Below are positions 35,682-45,495 of a DNA stretch of 64,000 nucleotides, one piece after another; within the stretch, counting starts at the first letter, position 1, and each line of letters begins with the position of its first letter. The notes under the pieces are model-generated. The model searched no databases. It saw only the letters and a list, made by a program, of their open reading frames with translations, and was not told where the DNA came from. This DNA comes from an uncultured Bacteroidota bacterium (GTDB lineage Bacteria; Bacteroidota; Bacteroidia; Chitinophagales; Chitinophagaceae). Both the position numbers and the translations under genes were made by a program. The DNA lies in assembly GCA_903824665.1 (NCBI GenBank), contig CAIJXT010000003.1, positions 62,001 through 126,000 of the forward strand, read 5' to 3'.

Positions 35682-36713
35682 CTATATACCAACACCAGCT
35701 GCAACCCTACCTGCCTTTTTATGTGATGGTGCATGACGATGAATTAATTGCTTTACTATGGCTGCAGTCTGGTCGGGATAATCGACAGTTATTGGCTGTC
35801 CGTCTATGATCCAGTTGCGAATAGTAGGATAGTTTTTTTCGCTCAACGTAGGCACTACTGTTGCACCCATCGCGGCGGCGCCGGCAGCATTGCACTGCTG
35901 TTCGTACTGGGTGAGCATAGGTATCACCAGTACCTTTTTACCCAGATACATCGCCTCTGCCGGGCCTTCAAAGCCGGCACCACAAAGCACACCCGTACCT
36001 GTTGCCATGCTTTCGATAAATGCACGGTTGTCTATCTTCATCACAGATACATTTCCGGTTGTGAATGGCTGCTTGTTGTGCTTGGAAAACACATGCCACT
36101 TTGCATTGGGAAACTGAGACAAGTGCTTTACAATAGTCTCGTCGCTGTATGCGGGAAGGTATACGGTGTAATGTCCATGATCAGCAACTTCGAGGTCCCT
36201 GATCTCGCGGCGAATGACCGGAGTAAAGATGTTTTCCGCAAACGCTTTGAAATGAAAGCCGTAGGCTGCGGTAACCGGCGCATAGCGCTGCAGTACCAGC
36301 TGGCCCATAGGGTCACCACTGGCGGGTTTTGGCGCAGCAGGGTGCAGCACAGCACACTGATGGCTGAGCGAAATACATGGTAGTTTCTTACGCTTGCAGG
36401 CCCATGCCGATACCGGCTCGAAGTCGTTGATGACCAGATCATAATCGGCTACCTGCAATGTGCGAATGTCTTTAATCAGGCGAAACAACTTGAGCTTCCG
36501 TGCAGTGTCCCAAATATCTACCCCACCCCTTTTGCCAAAGATGAAACTCATACCGTAAAAGCGGTAGGTGACCGGGAATGGCACCTGTACATCAGCCTGA
36601 ATACCACTGATGAGCACATCAACCGATCCGTATTTTATCAGCTCCGGATAAATATCTCTGGCCCTGCTGAGGTGTCCGTTTCCTGTACCTTGAATTGCGA
36701 AAAGTATTTTCAT
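35682..36713 (-). CDS. MJ1255/VC2487-type glycosyltransferase-like protein
   Basis: The 343-residue product has a GT-B-like fold. The N-terminal MKILFAIQGTGNGHLSRAR glycine-rich loop and the C-terminal CGAGFEGPAEAMYLGKKVLVIP (~242-263) with QYEQQCNAAGAAAMG nucleotide-sugar site match the MJ1255 (TIGR00661) family. That group is related to MurG/UGT-type transferases, and its substrate has not been settled. It follows the LpxH-like phosphatase by 84 bp on the same strand, so both may act on a surface lipid or glycan. Confidence 0.82.
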   Translation of the reverse strand: MKILFAIQGTGNGHLSRARDIYPELIKYGSVDVLISGIQADVQVPFPVTYRFYGMSFIFGKRGGVDIWDTARKLKLFRLIKDIRTLQVADYDLVINDFEPVSAWACKRKKLPCISLSHQCAVLHPAAPKPASGDPMGQLVLQRYAPVTAAYGFHFKAFAENIFTPVIRREIRDLEVADHGHYTVYLPAYSDETIVKHLSQFPNAKWHVFSKHNKQPFTTGNVSVMKIDNRAFIESMATGTGVLCGAGFEGPAEAMYLGKKVLVIPMLTQYEQQCNAAGAAAMGATVVPTLSEKNYPTIRNWIIDGQPITVDYPDQTAAIVKQLIHRHAPSHKKAGRVAAGVGI

Positions 36714-36797
36714 TTATCGTTTTGTAGTGTTGCATCGGGAAAGGCTGTGCTGCGAAGTGCTTTTATATACACCAACCTTACCAATCAAAGCCAGAGT

Positions 36798-37685
36798 TTA
36801 CACACCGTTGTTTACGACCTCTGCCACATGTGTGGTAGTGTCAGGCTGTTTCATATTCAGTTCCTGCATCAGGCTGGCCATCATTTCTCTTGCCGATTCC
36901 TTGTTGTGCTGTTTCTTGCTTATGTCTATGGCCTGGGCAACAGGATCTTCGGCATAATTGTAAATGCGCCACTTGCCGTCATTGTATTCGAGAGAAGTGA
37001 GGTTTTCAATCCAGTCACCTGAATTCATGTAGACCACGTTCCCCTTCCTGGTAACTACATTTTTGATCTCGGGTTGATGAATGTGTCCGCAAACAACATA
37101 GTCATAGTCGCTCTCGGCGGCGATTTCACAGACCGTATCTTCGAAATCATTGATAAACTTGACAGCACTTTTTACAGTATTCTTTACCCGCTTGGAAAAG
37201 GACAACTTGCCCCTGCCCATCTTTTGGGATATATAATTCACAAACCGGTTGATAAGAATAAGTGTGTCGTAACCAACAGCGCCCAAACGTGCCAGCCATT
37301 TGCTGTTCTGCATCACTACATCAAATACATCTCCGTGAAACACCCAGACGCGTTTGTTGTCGATCTTGAGGGATAGCTTGTTCACAATCTTCAGGGAACC
37401 CAGATTGAACCCTTTGAACCTGCGCAACATCTCGTCATGATTGCCGGGAATGTAGTAGACAGGTACTTCCTTGGCAATAAGACCAATAATGTGCTTTACG
37501 ACCATCATGTGGGTCGCTGGCCAGTACCGTTTGCTGAATTGCCAGATATCGATAATATCTCCATTGAGAATCAAAGCTTTTGGCTTAACACTTTTGAGAT
37601 AGCGGAGCAGCTCAGACGCATGACAACCGTATGTACCCAGATGAACGTCTGATAAAATGACGATGTCCACTTCTCTTTTTGCCAT
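36798..37685 (-). CDS. LpxH-like UDP-2,3-diacylglucosamine diphosphatase family phosphoesterase
   Basis: The 295-residue calcineurin-fold metallophosphoesterase has the full metal-ligand set: Asp13 and His15 (SDVHLG), Asp43 (NGDIIDIW), Asn81/His82 (PGNHDE), then a WVFHGDVFD segment and GHIHQPE. The family annotation is UDP-2,3-diacylglucosamine diphosphatase, a step in lipid A synthesis. This variant is longer than E. coli LpxH (about 240), with a C-terminal extension (~255-295). It precedes the MJ1255-type glycosyltransferase. Whether it is the main LpxH or a paralog acting on another lipid is unknown. Confidence 0.87.
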   Translation of the reverse strand: MAKREVDIVILSDVHLGTYGCHASELLRYLKSVKPKALILNGDIIDIWQFSKRYWPATHMMVVKHIIGLIAKEVPVYYIPGNHDEMLRRFKGFNLGSLKIVNKLSLKIDNKRVWVFHGDVFDVVMQNSKWLARLGAVGYDTLILINRFVNYISQKMGRGKLSFSKRVKNTVKSAVKFINDFEDTVCEIAAESDYDYVVCGHIHQPEIKNVVTRKGNVVYMNSGDWIENLTSLEYNDGKWRIYNYAEDPVAQAIDISKKQHNKESAREMMASLMQELNMKQPDTTTHVAEVVNNGV

Positions 37686-37944
37686 TGATGCCCTGTCTGC
37701 AGGATTTGGTTGTACAAATTGACCACTTTAGTATAAAGGCAATATGAAGGGCGGGTTAAACAAACATTAAATATGTTGCAAACAAACCGGAAAGAAAGGC
37801 TGATAGCCAGTGATTTGTGTGTGCTTTGGGCTCGAGCAGCAGCCAGGTGCAGGCTTAGCGGTATACATCGCTCAAACAGTGTTAAAAAACGAAATACGGG
37901 TGCCATTATTTTGCCCCGGCGGCCAACCGCTTACAAAAAATTAT

Positions 37945-37952
37945 TAGGTTTG
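37945..37952 (+). promoter_or_regulatory. -7 box (TAGGTTTG) 8 nt before a start codon
   Basis: Perfect TAnnTTTG ending 8 nt before ATG 37961 of the carboxylase gene, predicting a very short leader. No -33 TTG at consensus distance. Confidence 0.55.
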
Positions 37953-37960
37953 CCGTAATT

Positions 37961-39499
37961 ATGGACAAGATCACCATTCTCAAAGAAAAGAAGCAACAAG
38001 CCCTTGCCGGTGGCGGTGAAGAACGCGTAGATACCCAGCACAAAAAAGGCAAACTCACTGCCCGGGAACGGCTGCATCTGCTGCTCGACGAGGGATCTTT
38101 TGAAGAGATCGGCATGTTGGTCACTCACCGTAGCCGCGACTTTGGGATGGAGAAAGAGACCTACTTTGGCGATGGTGTAATAACCGGCTATGGCACCATA
38201 AATGGCAGACTGGTATATGTGTATTCACAGGATTTTACCGTATTTGGTGGCAGCCTGTCTGAAACACATGCCGAAAAGATAGTGAAAGTAATGGAGCTGG
38301 CAATGCAGAATGGTGCGCCGGTAGTAGGCCTGAGTGACAGCGGTGGTGCACGCATACAGGAGGGAGTGGTATCGCTGGGCGGCTATGCTGATATATTTTA
38401 CCGCAATGTACAGGCATCGGGTGTGATTCCTCAGATATCAGCAATACTGGGACCTTGTGCAGGCGGAGCAGTATACTCGCCTGCCATCACAGATTTTATA
38501 CTGATGACGGAAAACACATCGTATATGTTTGTGACCGGGCCTAATGTGGTGAAAACCGTAACGCACGAGAAGGTAACCAGTGAAGAACTAGGCGGTGCAC
38601 ATACCCATGGTACAAAATCGGGTGTTACCCACTTCACCTGTGCCAATGAGGTAGAATGCATTACCAACATCAAGCGGCTGCTGAGCTATATGCCACAGAA
38701 TTGCGAAGATGACGCTCCGGTATATGCCTACGAAGCTACGGATGAGTCGCGGCCAGCACTGGACAATGTAATTCCGGCCAACCCCAATCAGCCATATGAC
38801 ATCAAGGACGTGATCAACGAACTTGCTGACCACAACAGCTTTCTGGAGGTACAGAAAGATTATGCAGAGAGTATTGTAGTAGGGTTTGCGCGCATAGGTG
38901 GCCGCAGCATAGGCGTGGTTGCCAATCAGCCTGCCTATCTTGCCGGTGTGCTCGACATCAACTCCAGCCGCAAGAGTGCACGGTTTGTGCGGTTTTGCGA
39001 TGCATTCAATATACCGTTGCTGGTGCTTGTAGATGTTCCGGGCTTCCTGCCGGGTACTGACCAGGAATGGAATGGCATCATAATTCATGGTGCCAAGCTG
39101 CTGTACGCACTCAGCGAGGCTACGGTACCCAAAATAACTGTTATTGCACGCAAAGCCTACGGTGGCGCCTACGATGTGATGAACTCTAAACACATAGGTG
39201 CCGACCTGAACTTTGCCTGGCCTACCGCAGAAATTGCTGTAATAGGAGCCAAGGGTGCTGCGGAGATCATTTTCAAAAAAGAGATCGCTGAGTCTGCAGA
39301 CCCTGAAGCAAAGCTAAAGGAGAAGGAAGCCGAGTACATAGAGAAGTTTGCCAACCCTTACATAGCAGCATCGCGGGGGTATATAGACGAGGTGATTCTA
39401 CCCTCTGAAACACGTACCAAGCTGATAAAAGGCTTCAGAATGCTGGAGAACAAGGTGGCAAAAATGCCGAAACGCAAGCACGGCAATATCCCATTGTAA
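37961..39499 (+). CDS. Acyl-CoA carboxylase beta (carboxyltransferase) subunit
   Basis: The 512-residue product is a propionyl-/acyl-CoA carboxylase beta-type or methylmalonyl-CoA decarboxylase alpha-type carboxyltransferase. Features: [22 protein letters not shown] near the start, [13 protein letters not shown], a [11 protein letters not shown] loop and, in the C-terminal half, [13 protein letters not shown] and [10 protein letters not shown]. It transfers carboxyl between biotin and an acyl-CoA. The biotin carboxylase/carrier partner is not in the window, so the direction (carboxylation or decarboxylation) cannot be decided. Transcribed alone. Confidence 0.93.
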   Translation: MDKITILKEKKQQALAGGGEERVDTQHKKGKLTARERLHLLLDEGSFEEIGMLVTHRSRDFGMEKETYFGDGVITGYGTINGRLVYVYSQDFTVFGGSLSETHAEKIVKVMELAMQNGAPVVGLSDSGGARIQEGVVSLGGYADIFYRNVQASGVIPQISAILGPCAGGAVYSPAITDFILMTENTSYMFVTGPNVVKTVTHEKVTSEELGGAHTHGTKSGVTHFTCANEVECITNIKRLLSYMPQNCEDDAPVYAYEATDESRPALDNVIPANPNQPYDIKDVINELADHNSFLEVQKDYAESIVVGFARIGGRSIGVVANQPAYLAGVLDINSSRKSARFVRFCDAFNIPLLVLVDVPGFLPGTDQEWNGIIIHGAKLLYALSEATVPKITVIARKAYGGAYDVMNSKHIGADLNFAWPTAEIAVIGAKGAAEIIFKKEIAESADPEAKLKEKEAEYIEKFANPYIAASRGYIDEVILPSETRTKLIKGFRMLENKVAKMPKRKHGNIPL

Positions 39500-39574
39500 T
39501 AAGGGTGTAGGAGCACTGATCTATGAATGTAAGGATGCCGGGATAGGTAACCCGCGCAGCCACGGCAACTGCTG

Positions 39575-39643
39575 TCAGGATGTGAACGCTAGAGAAATGA
39601 TTACTGCATAGATAAACAGCAGTATCAGGAATGTCTTTTTCAT
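39575..39643 (-). CDS. Possible 22-residue hydrophobic micropeptide or broken lipoprotein
   Basis: ATG 39643 gives a signal-like peptide of 22 residues (begins MKKTFLILLFIYAVIIS, ends LAFTS) and then TGA. The end looks like a lipobox missing its Cys; a single base change (TGA to TGC or TGT) would restore it, with a short open tail behind. It may be a micropeptide, a degraded lipoprotein gene, or chance. Confidence 0.25.
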   Translation of the reverse strand: MKKTFLILLFIYAVIISLAFTS

Positions 39644-39742
39644 ACGCACAGTTTTTACAGGTTTACACTACAGTTATAATCCATTGCAATTTTTGTGCCA
39701 TTATTTTTCCATCCCGATTAATTGTTTGATGCTGCGGCCCTT

Positions 39743-39769
39743 TTGTTAGGCCGGTCATCACTACTTTTG
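39743..39769 (+). promoter_or_regulatory. Promoter immediately before the UbiA-like gene
   Basis: TTTTG (TTG 39743-39745), a 16-bp spacer and TACTTTTG 39762-39769, a perfect TAnnTTTG. The GTG start at 39775 is 5 nt downstream, implying a leaderless transcript. Confidence 0.65.
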
Positions 39770-39774
39770 TCTGC

Positions 39775-40608
39775 GTGAAGGCATTGGTATGGTTTGCAAA
39801 TTGGGTAGTAGCCACGAGCATATTCACGGCGATATGTGCACTGGGACTGTGTATGGCAACAGAAAGCCTTATAGCAGGCTATGTACTGCCGGTAATGAGC
39901 GACCTGCACCTGCTGGTAGCGGGCAGTACTCTTGTGGTGTACAATATCCCCGGACTTGTACCCCGATCTTATGGCGAAAAACGTGAACTGCCCCCATTCT
40001 TCCTGTGGCGAATCGGATTTGCTGCTTTGGGCGTGTTACTTGCAGGCATTACAGCCATCCGCCTCCCGGGAGCCATGCTTGGCTATGCCGGAATACTGGG
40101 CATAACTGCGTTCGCCTATTTTCTGCCACTGCTGCCCATACCACAAAAGAAACGACTACGTGATTACGGCATTTTGAAAATTCTGGTACTGACAACAGTG
40201 TGGACACTCGCTACAACCCTGCTACCGGCATTATACATCAATCATCCGCTAACAAACTACCCTTTCGAGATATTGTTGCGGTTTGCATTTGTGTTTGCAC
40301 TGTGTGTTTTATTCGACCTCAGGGATATGCAAACAGACAAGCTCAGAAACATTAACACAGTACCCAACAAAATAGGCATCAACAATTCGTACCGGCTGGT
40401 ATATGGCTCGTTGCTTTTGTTTATACTCCTGAGTGTTGTACAGTATTACCGGTTTCATGTACCCGGCAGGTTAATAGCGTCGGTGGTGACGACGGTTGCA
40501 ACTGTTGGTGTAGCGGCCTTTGCACGCAGAAACCCCGGCCATGGCACCTTTGTGTTACTTACCGATGGCATGATGCTGCTGTACGCAACGCTTGTACTAC
40601 TGATGTGA
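39775..40608 (+). CDS. UbiA-like polytopic membrane protein
   Basis: The 277-residue product starts at GTG 39775; no ATG is available until residue 28, and a promoter sits 5 nt before the GTG. There are about eight transmembrane helices. The second Asp-rich UbiA motif is visible as LFDLRDMQTDKLRNINTVP (~185-205), but the first NDxxD motif is absent; the corresponding loop reads YNIPGLVPRSYGEK. Prenyltransferases of the UbiA family need both motifs for Mg2+-prenyl-diphosphate binding, so activity is uncertain. It converges with proline dehydrogenase, with stop codons 16 bp apart. Confidence 0.72.
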   Translation: MKALVWFANWVVATSIFTAICALGLCMATESLIAGYVLPVMSDLHLLVAGSTLVVYNIPGLVPRSYGEKRELPPFFLWRIGFAALGVLLAGITAIRLPGAMLGYAGILGITAFAYFLPLLPIPQKKRLRDYGILKILVLTTVWTLATTLLPALYINHPLTNYPFEILLRFAFVFALCVLFDLRDMQTDKLRNINTVPNKIGINNSYRLVYGSLLLFILLSVVQYYRFHVPGRLIASVVTTVATVGVAAFARRNPGHGTFVLLTDGMMLLYATLVLLM

Positions 40609-40624
40609 AAAATATGGCAACAGG

Positions 40625-41791
40625 CTATAGCTTCCTCCGCTTCACTTCCTGGTCTATGAGGGAGAGTTCGCGTCCGGTCTGACCGGCAACAGAGGTATTC
40701 TCCTGGGCACGGCGCATGAGGTAGGGTATCACATCTTTTACCGGACCATAGGGCAGGTATTTGGCTACATGATAGCCGCTGTGTGCCAGGTTGAAGGAAA
40801 TATTATCGCTCATGCCGAAGAGCTGCGAGAAGTATACCCTGTCGGTTGTAGCAGGAATGTTGTGACCATCCATAAAGCCTACCGCTTTCATGCAGCTGAC
40901 CTCGTTGTGTGTACCAATAAATACGGCGAGCTCAGACAGGCGTTCGAGGCAAAAACTTACTGCTTCGTCGTAATCTTTGTCGCAGGATGTTTTATCGGGC
41001 TGAATGGGTGATGGATAGCCTTTTTCGGCGGCACGGTTTCTTTCTTTTTCCATATAGGCACCGCGTACCAGTTTGGCGCCAAGCTGGTACCCTTTCTGGC
41101 GCGCCTGATCGAATGACTTGCGTAAAAACACCAACCTGTCGTGCCGGTAGAGCTGAAAGGTATTAAAGACAATAACCTTGCCCCTGTTGTACCGCTCCAT
41201 CATCTTGTCGGTAAGTTCATCAACAGGTATTTGTATCCAGCTTTCCTCGGCATCTACCAGTACCATAATACCATGAGCTGCAGCAACACTGCAAATGCTA
41301 TCTATGCGATTGTATACGCGACCCCATGCTTCAGCCTCTTCTTTGGTCAGCTCTGAACCTGCGTGTATTTTTTCGAGCAGGGCAAAGTGAGCGAAACCGG
41401 TGATTTTCATGCTGATGAACGGGATATTTTTGTTGGCAGCGGCGTATTTTATCGCTTTTATAAATTCTGGCACGGCTTTGTCGAAATCCGCCTCAGACTC
41501 CTTGCCTTCTACACCGTAATCGAGTATGGTGCTCACACCATACCTGGCCAGCGATGCAGCGGTCTGGCCTGCCTCTTCCATTGTTTCACCACCACAAAAC
41601 TGGTTGAACAGCGTCCACTTAATGAGCCCCTGCACCGGCAGATTCCACGAAATAGCAATATTGGTGAGTTTCATACCAATGGATGTGAGCGTGGGAGAAC
41701 CCATAGAAGAAAAGAGGAATCTGGCCCTTTTTAACTCTTTGTTGCTGCGATAACTGAACGCGATCTCTGTATTGCTGAATTGGGGGAGCAT
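40625..41791 (-). CDS. Proline dehydrogenase (monofunctional)
   Basis: The 388-residue FAD enzyme oxidises L-proline to delta1-pyrroline-5-carboxylate and passes electrons to the respiratory chain; it is membrane-associated. A beta-alpha-barrel is evident with KLVRGAYMEKERNRA (~240), HNEVSCMKAV and the C-terminal MRRAQENTSVAGQT (~360), which are diagnostic. Length agrees with monofunctional ProDH; the aldehyde dehydrogenase (P5CDH) half is elsewhere. A -7 box lies 64 nt before the start codon. Confidence 0.94.
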   Translation of the reverse strand: MLPQFSNTEIAFSYRSNKELKRARFLFSSMGSPTLTSIGMKLTNIAISWNLPVQGLIKWTLFNQFCGGETMEEAGQTAASLARYGVSTILDYGVEGKESEADFDKAVPEFIKAIKYAAANKNIPFISMKITGFAHFALLEKIHAGSELTKEEAEAWGRVYNRIDSICSVAAAHGIMVLVDAEESWIQIPVDELTDKMMERYNRGKVIVFNTFQLYRHDRLVFLRKSFDQARQKGYQLGAKLVRGAYMEKERNRAAEKGYPSPIQPDKTSCDKDYDEAVSFCLERLSELAVFIGTHNEVSCMKAVGFMDGHNIPATTDRVYFSQLFGMSDNISFNLAHSGYHVAKYLPYGPVKDVIPYLMRRAQENTSVAGQTGRELSLIDQEVKRRKL

Positions 41792-41855
41792 AATGTAGTT
41801 ATAAAACGGTTGGCAGCATGTATTCCAATAACACAGTGCCTGATTTTAACGAATG

Positions 41856-41863
41856 CAAAGGTA
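41856..41863 (-). promoter_or_regulatory. -7 box (TACCTTTG) upstream of proline dehydrogenase
   Basis: Minus-strand perfect TAnnTTTG (plus CAAAGGTA). No matching -33 TTG. The predicted leader is roughly 58 nt. Confidence 0.45.
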
Positions 41864-41952
41864 ATACCTATTGTGATACCTTGACACCCCGGGCAGGCCT
41901 CTTTATGGGTGACAATGTCACAATACACACCATCAGCGGCAATGCCCAAAAC

Positions 41953-41990
41953 AAAAACCCAACCCACCGTAGGGTGAGCTGGGTTTTCTA
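41953..41990 (-). terminator. Terminator downstream of the type B cargo gene
   Basis: An 8-bp outer stem (AAAACCCA 41954-41961 with TGGGTTTT 41980-41987) encloses an inner ACCC/GGGT stem. On the minus strand it is followed by a T-rich stretch, suited to ending transcription from the gene at 42022. Confidence 0.7.
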
Positions 41991-42021
41991 TTTAACCATC
42001 AATCTATAATAGAAGCGCCTT

Positions 42022-45000
42022 TTATCTGATCAGGGTGATGTCTCCTTTGGCTTCCAGCGTTTTTCCGCCGCAATCGTATTTGATAAAGTAGAAATAGGTA
42101 CCCATATCCTGGGGTACGCCATTGTAGGTTCCATCCCATGACGGATTCGTATTGGCGCTTTCAAACACTGTTTGCCCCCAACGGTTGCTCACACGGAACG
42201 TATGGAACCTGCGATACCCTGCAAATATGGGCCTGAACACATCATTACGACCATCGCTATTGGGTGTGAAGGCATTGGGGAAGGATACTACACAGCAGAG
42301 GTCGGTCATGAACTTCTTCTCATAGCTGGCAGTGCAGCCAAACGGATCAGTAACGGTCAGTTTGATCATACTGCGCTCCTGCTCTACCCTACCCCAGATA
42401 ACGGGTTTGTTTTCGTTGGCGAAGAAATGCCCTGGCTCCCATTTGTAAGACCAGCTATAGTCTTTCACATTGGCGGCGAACAGCACACTGTCTTCCACAC
42501 ACAATTTCTTACCGTTCTTGTCTGTAACAGCAGAGTCGAGCAGCAAGCTGAAGCGTGGATCGGGCAACGCATGCACATTCACGGTATCGGCAGTAGGTAC
42601 AGACCTGCAACCCTCTCCTGTAAGCCCCTGCACACCAATGGTATGGCGACCTGTCTGCTGCCAGCTGATCACATAAGGACCACCACTGTGCGAATTGGCA
42701 GACACAATATTCAGCGCCGGAGATATGGCCATTGGCTGTCCATCAATCATCCATGTAAACGTGTGTGCATTGGGTGTACGATCAGACAAAGCGAGTGTAA
42801 GTGTATCTCCAAGGCACACATCAGGGCTCATGTAGGGATGTGTATTGGGAGCTGGCACCACCCTTATTCTTTGGGTATCGTTGCCACGGCATTTGCCACC
42901 ATAGTTGGTAACCGTAAGGAACACATCATGCTGGCCCCAAACCGTATCAAAGCTCACCATTACAATACTGTCGCCGGCATGTGTACCATTTACAAACGAC
43001 GCACCGATGGGCAGCTGCCAGTCGAAAGCCATGTTAACGAGTGGGTTCGGGCCATCATATTTCATTCTGAGTGAGTCGTACTGGCAAACCCAGTCGCGGT
43101 CGGCGAGAATTTCAAACTCTGGAGTGTACAGTATTTCCACGTCGATGTAAGCACGCTTGCTTTCGCAGGTGTTTTTTGTCTGCGTCACGAAGAACCTTGT
43201 AGTTCCCGGCAAAAGCGTAGAAGGAGTAGGTGCGGTGTAGCTACCAGACCCGGCAGGTGGAGCAATAGCCGAAGTATACCAGCGGATGCTGTCACCTTTT
43301 GCAGTGAGCGGCGCAGCAAACTGATAGTGCTGGCAGTAGAACGTATCGCGCACTTCAGGCTCAGCAGGCTGAGCAATGATGCGCACCGGGTACAGTGCAC
43401 TGTCGCTCACACAACCGAAAGCACTGGTTTGTGTAACATAGTAATTATACACCCCGGCAGCAGTATCTGTACGTGGCATAGGCGCTGCAGCATTGGCTGT
43501 TGTAACACCCAGGCCGTACCATTGCAAAGACCCACCCGGCAACGGGCTTCCGGGCAATACTGTGAGCACAGCAGGTATATCATACTGGCATGGACGATAC
43601 TCAGGAATGCCCGGAGGTACCGGCTTGCCGTAAACCGTAACGACTGTTGTAGCCCGGCAGGATGTAGGCAGTGTGTAGGTTATAGTAGCAGTAGTGCCCG
43701 AAGTGGCACCAGAGATACCTGTAATAACGCCCGTAACCGGATCGATGGCTGCTACCGATGGATTGCCACTGGACCAGGCGCCACCTGTTGATGTGCTGGA
43801 AAGCGTGGTAGTGAGGTACTGGCACACGCCGGTAGTACCCAGGATGGGAGCAGGAACGGGATTCACGCGCACCTTAACAGAATCGCGGGGACTCTCGCAG
43901 CTGCCTATGATCTGGCTGAAGTAATAAGTATAAAGACCGGGAACGGCGGTATTGACCGCTGGCGGCGTAACGCTACCTGTACCACCCGTTGCTGTCGCGT
44001 ACCACAAAACCGTACCACCTGGAACAACACCAGCAATTGAGAATGGCACAAATGCATCGCCCTGACAGTATGGAGTAAGCGCTGTGACGATAGGAGGTGC
44101 CGGAGCAGGTACTATGGTAACATGCACCGAGCTGGTATCCTTGCAACCGAATACAGAGGTAACAATAACACGGTAAGTACCGGTATCAGCAGCCGAGAAA
44201 CCACTTATTGTGGGGTTTTGCACACCGGACGTAAACGACGGTGGGTAAGCCGCCCAGCTATAGGTGACGCTGGGCGAGTCGGTGACCGCAGAGAGCAGTA
44301 GTGTATTACCCGACCCGATACATAACGGTGCATTGCTGGAAGCGACGACCGTAGGCTTGTGCCTGATGGTGACGACGACTGTTGATGTATCGAGGGCGCC
44401 GGCTACATTTTTTATCACCCGGTAGGTGCCGCTGTGTGCTGCTGTTGCCGGGAAGATAAATGTCTTCTGAGTGGTGGCAAATACCGCGGTAGACGGTGCA
44501 GGTCCGGACCACTGATAGGTAGCACCTGTAGAATCGCCCTTACCGTTCAGCCAAAGCGTATCGCCAACACATGGACTATTCGCCTCGGCATTAAGACATA
44601 AGTTGGGGTTGATAACATAAAAAGCCTTGGTGCTGTCGTTGCAACCCAATGCTGCAGCCATATAGGTAGTAGGCACTGTAGGGTTAACAGTAATGAAAGG
44701 CCCGGAGCCGAGATACGCACCTGTAAGCGCGTTGTACCAGTATATGCCGGATGTGGCATAAGGCATAGGTGCGTAAGGGATGGAAGCGACAGTATAGGTA
44801 GCGCCCGATGGGGTGAAGCGCCATGCTTCTGGTGGCGAGATCACACTCCATGAGGGGGTCCAGTCGCGACCGGGAGCTACTGTTGCCAATGTACCTGCGG
44901 CATTCTGCACACCTGTTATCGCAGCACCACTGTTCCATGCACAAATGGTTTTGTGTGCGGTGTGCACCTCTACAAGGTTGGATGTTTCATACAGTATGAT

Positions 45001-45495
45001 CTGGCTTGTAGTCCATTGTGTAGTACAGGAATACATGCGTGTGCCACACCAGGTCACCGAGAATTTACGGTTGGGTGCCACACCAGAGGTCGACTGCGTA
45101 ATGGACCCGCCGGCACTGATAAGGATATCGCACCATGGACCGCAAACAGCATTACGCATATCTGGGTTACCTAGTAGCGCCGCAGTGATGGGCCATGGAC
45201 AGTAGGCGCCGGCGAGAGCAGTATTGAAATTCAAAACACCATTCGAGCCGATAACCAGCTGCGTATGGTTGGTACCGTAAAAATTGAATGTAAACCCGAT
45301 AGGGAAAACACCGGAATAGGCATCATCGGCCGTGATACCAGTACCCGTAGGCATGGTGCCTGTAAGGGTGGCATGAAGGGTGTGAGAATTGCAGTCGCCG
45401 GTGTCTGTGATAACGAGCTGACCGTGCGAAGCCGAAAAAAGAAAGACCAGTAACAAACTAAGCCCGGCGACTTTTTTAGTGAGAATATTTTTCAT
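42022..45495 (-). CDS. Large secreted protein with T9SS type B (CHU_C) sorting domain
   Basis: The 1,157-residue product has a signal peptide (MKNILTKKVAGLSLLLVFLF..., cleaved near SHGQ) and an N-terminal nidogen-like domain (~30-220; FPIGFTFNFYGTNHTQLVIGSNG). Ig-like modules follow, including CHU_C-associated Ig_7 types (YCQGDAFVPFSIAG), a BIG2-like unit and PKD-like units. The C-terminal ~90 residues contain SFPNAFTPNSDGRNDVFRPI, RVSNRWGQTVFES, WDGTYNG and GTYFYFIKYDC, the type B gliding-associated sorting domain (TIGR04131). Export through T9SS and surface retention are expected. Likely adhesin or structural surface protein. Confidence 0.93.
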   Translation of the reverse strand: MKNILTKKVAGLSLLLVFLFSASHGQLVITDTGDCNSHTLHATLTGTMPTGTGITADDAYSGVFPIGFTFNFYGTNHTQLVIGSNGVLNFNTALAGAYCPWPITAALLGNPDMRNAVCGPWCDILISAGGSITQSTSGVAPNRKFSVTWCGTRMYSCTTQWTTSQIILYETSNLVEVHTAHKTICAWNSGAAITGVQNAAGTLATVAPGRDWTPSWSVISPPEAWRFTPSGATYTVASIPYAPMPYATSGIYWYNALTGAYLGSGPFITVNPTVPTTYMAAALGCNDSTKAFYVINPNLCLNAEANSPCVGDTLWLNGKGDSTGATYQWSGPAPSTAVFATTQKTFIFPATAAHSGTYRVIKNVAGALDTSTVVVTIRHKPTVVASSNAPLCIGSGNTLLLSAVTDSPSVTYSWAAYPPSFTSGVQNPTISGFSAADTGTYRVIVTSVFGCKDTSSVHVTIVPAPAPPIVTALTPYCQGDAFVPFSIAGVVPGGTVLWYATATGGTGSVTPPAVNTAVPGLYTYYFSQIIGSCESPRDSVKVRVNPVPAPILGTTGVCQYLTTTLSSTSTGGAWSSGNPSVAAIDPVTGVITGISGATSGTTATITYTLPTSCRATTVVTVYGKPVPPGIPEYRPCQYDIPAVLTVLPGSPLPGGSLQWYGLGVTTANAAAPMPRTDTAAGVYNYYVTQTSAFGCVSDSALYPVRIIAQPAEPEVRDTFYCQHYQFAAPLTAKGDSIRWYTSAIAPPAGSGSYTAPTPSTLLPGTTRFFVTQTKNTCESKRAYIDVEILYTPEFEILADRDWVCQYDSLRMKYDGPNPLVNMAFDWQLPIGASFVNGTHAGDSIVMVSFDTVWGQHDVFLTVTNYGGKCRGNDTQRIRVVPAPNTHPYMSPDVCLGDTLTLALSDRTPNAHTFTWMIDGQPMAISPALNIVSANSHSGGPYVISWQQTGRHTIGVQGLTGEGCRSVPTADTVNVHALPDPRFSLLLDSAVTDKNGKKLCVEDSVLFAANVKDYSWSYKWEPGHFFANENKPVIWGRVEQERSMIKLTVTDPFGCTASYEKKFMTDLCCVVSFPNAFTPNSDGRNDVFRPIFAGYRRFHTFRVSNRWGQTVFESANTNPSWDGTYNGVPQDMGTYFYFIKYDCGGKTLEAKGDITLIR

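Noticed and set aside
42172-43074. 300-codon plus-strand open frame
   Set aside because: It lies opposite the type B cargo gene, whose frame has clear Ig-like and sorting domains; the plus-strand product has no recognisable feature.
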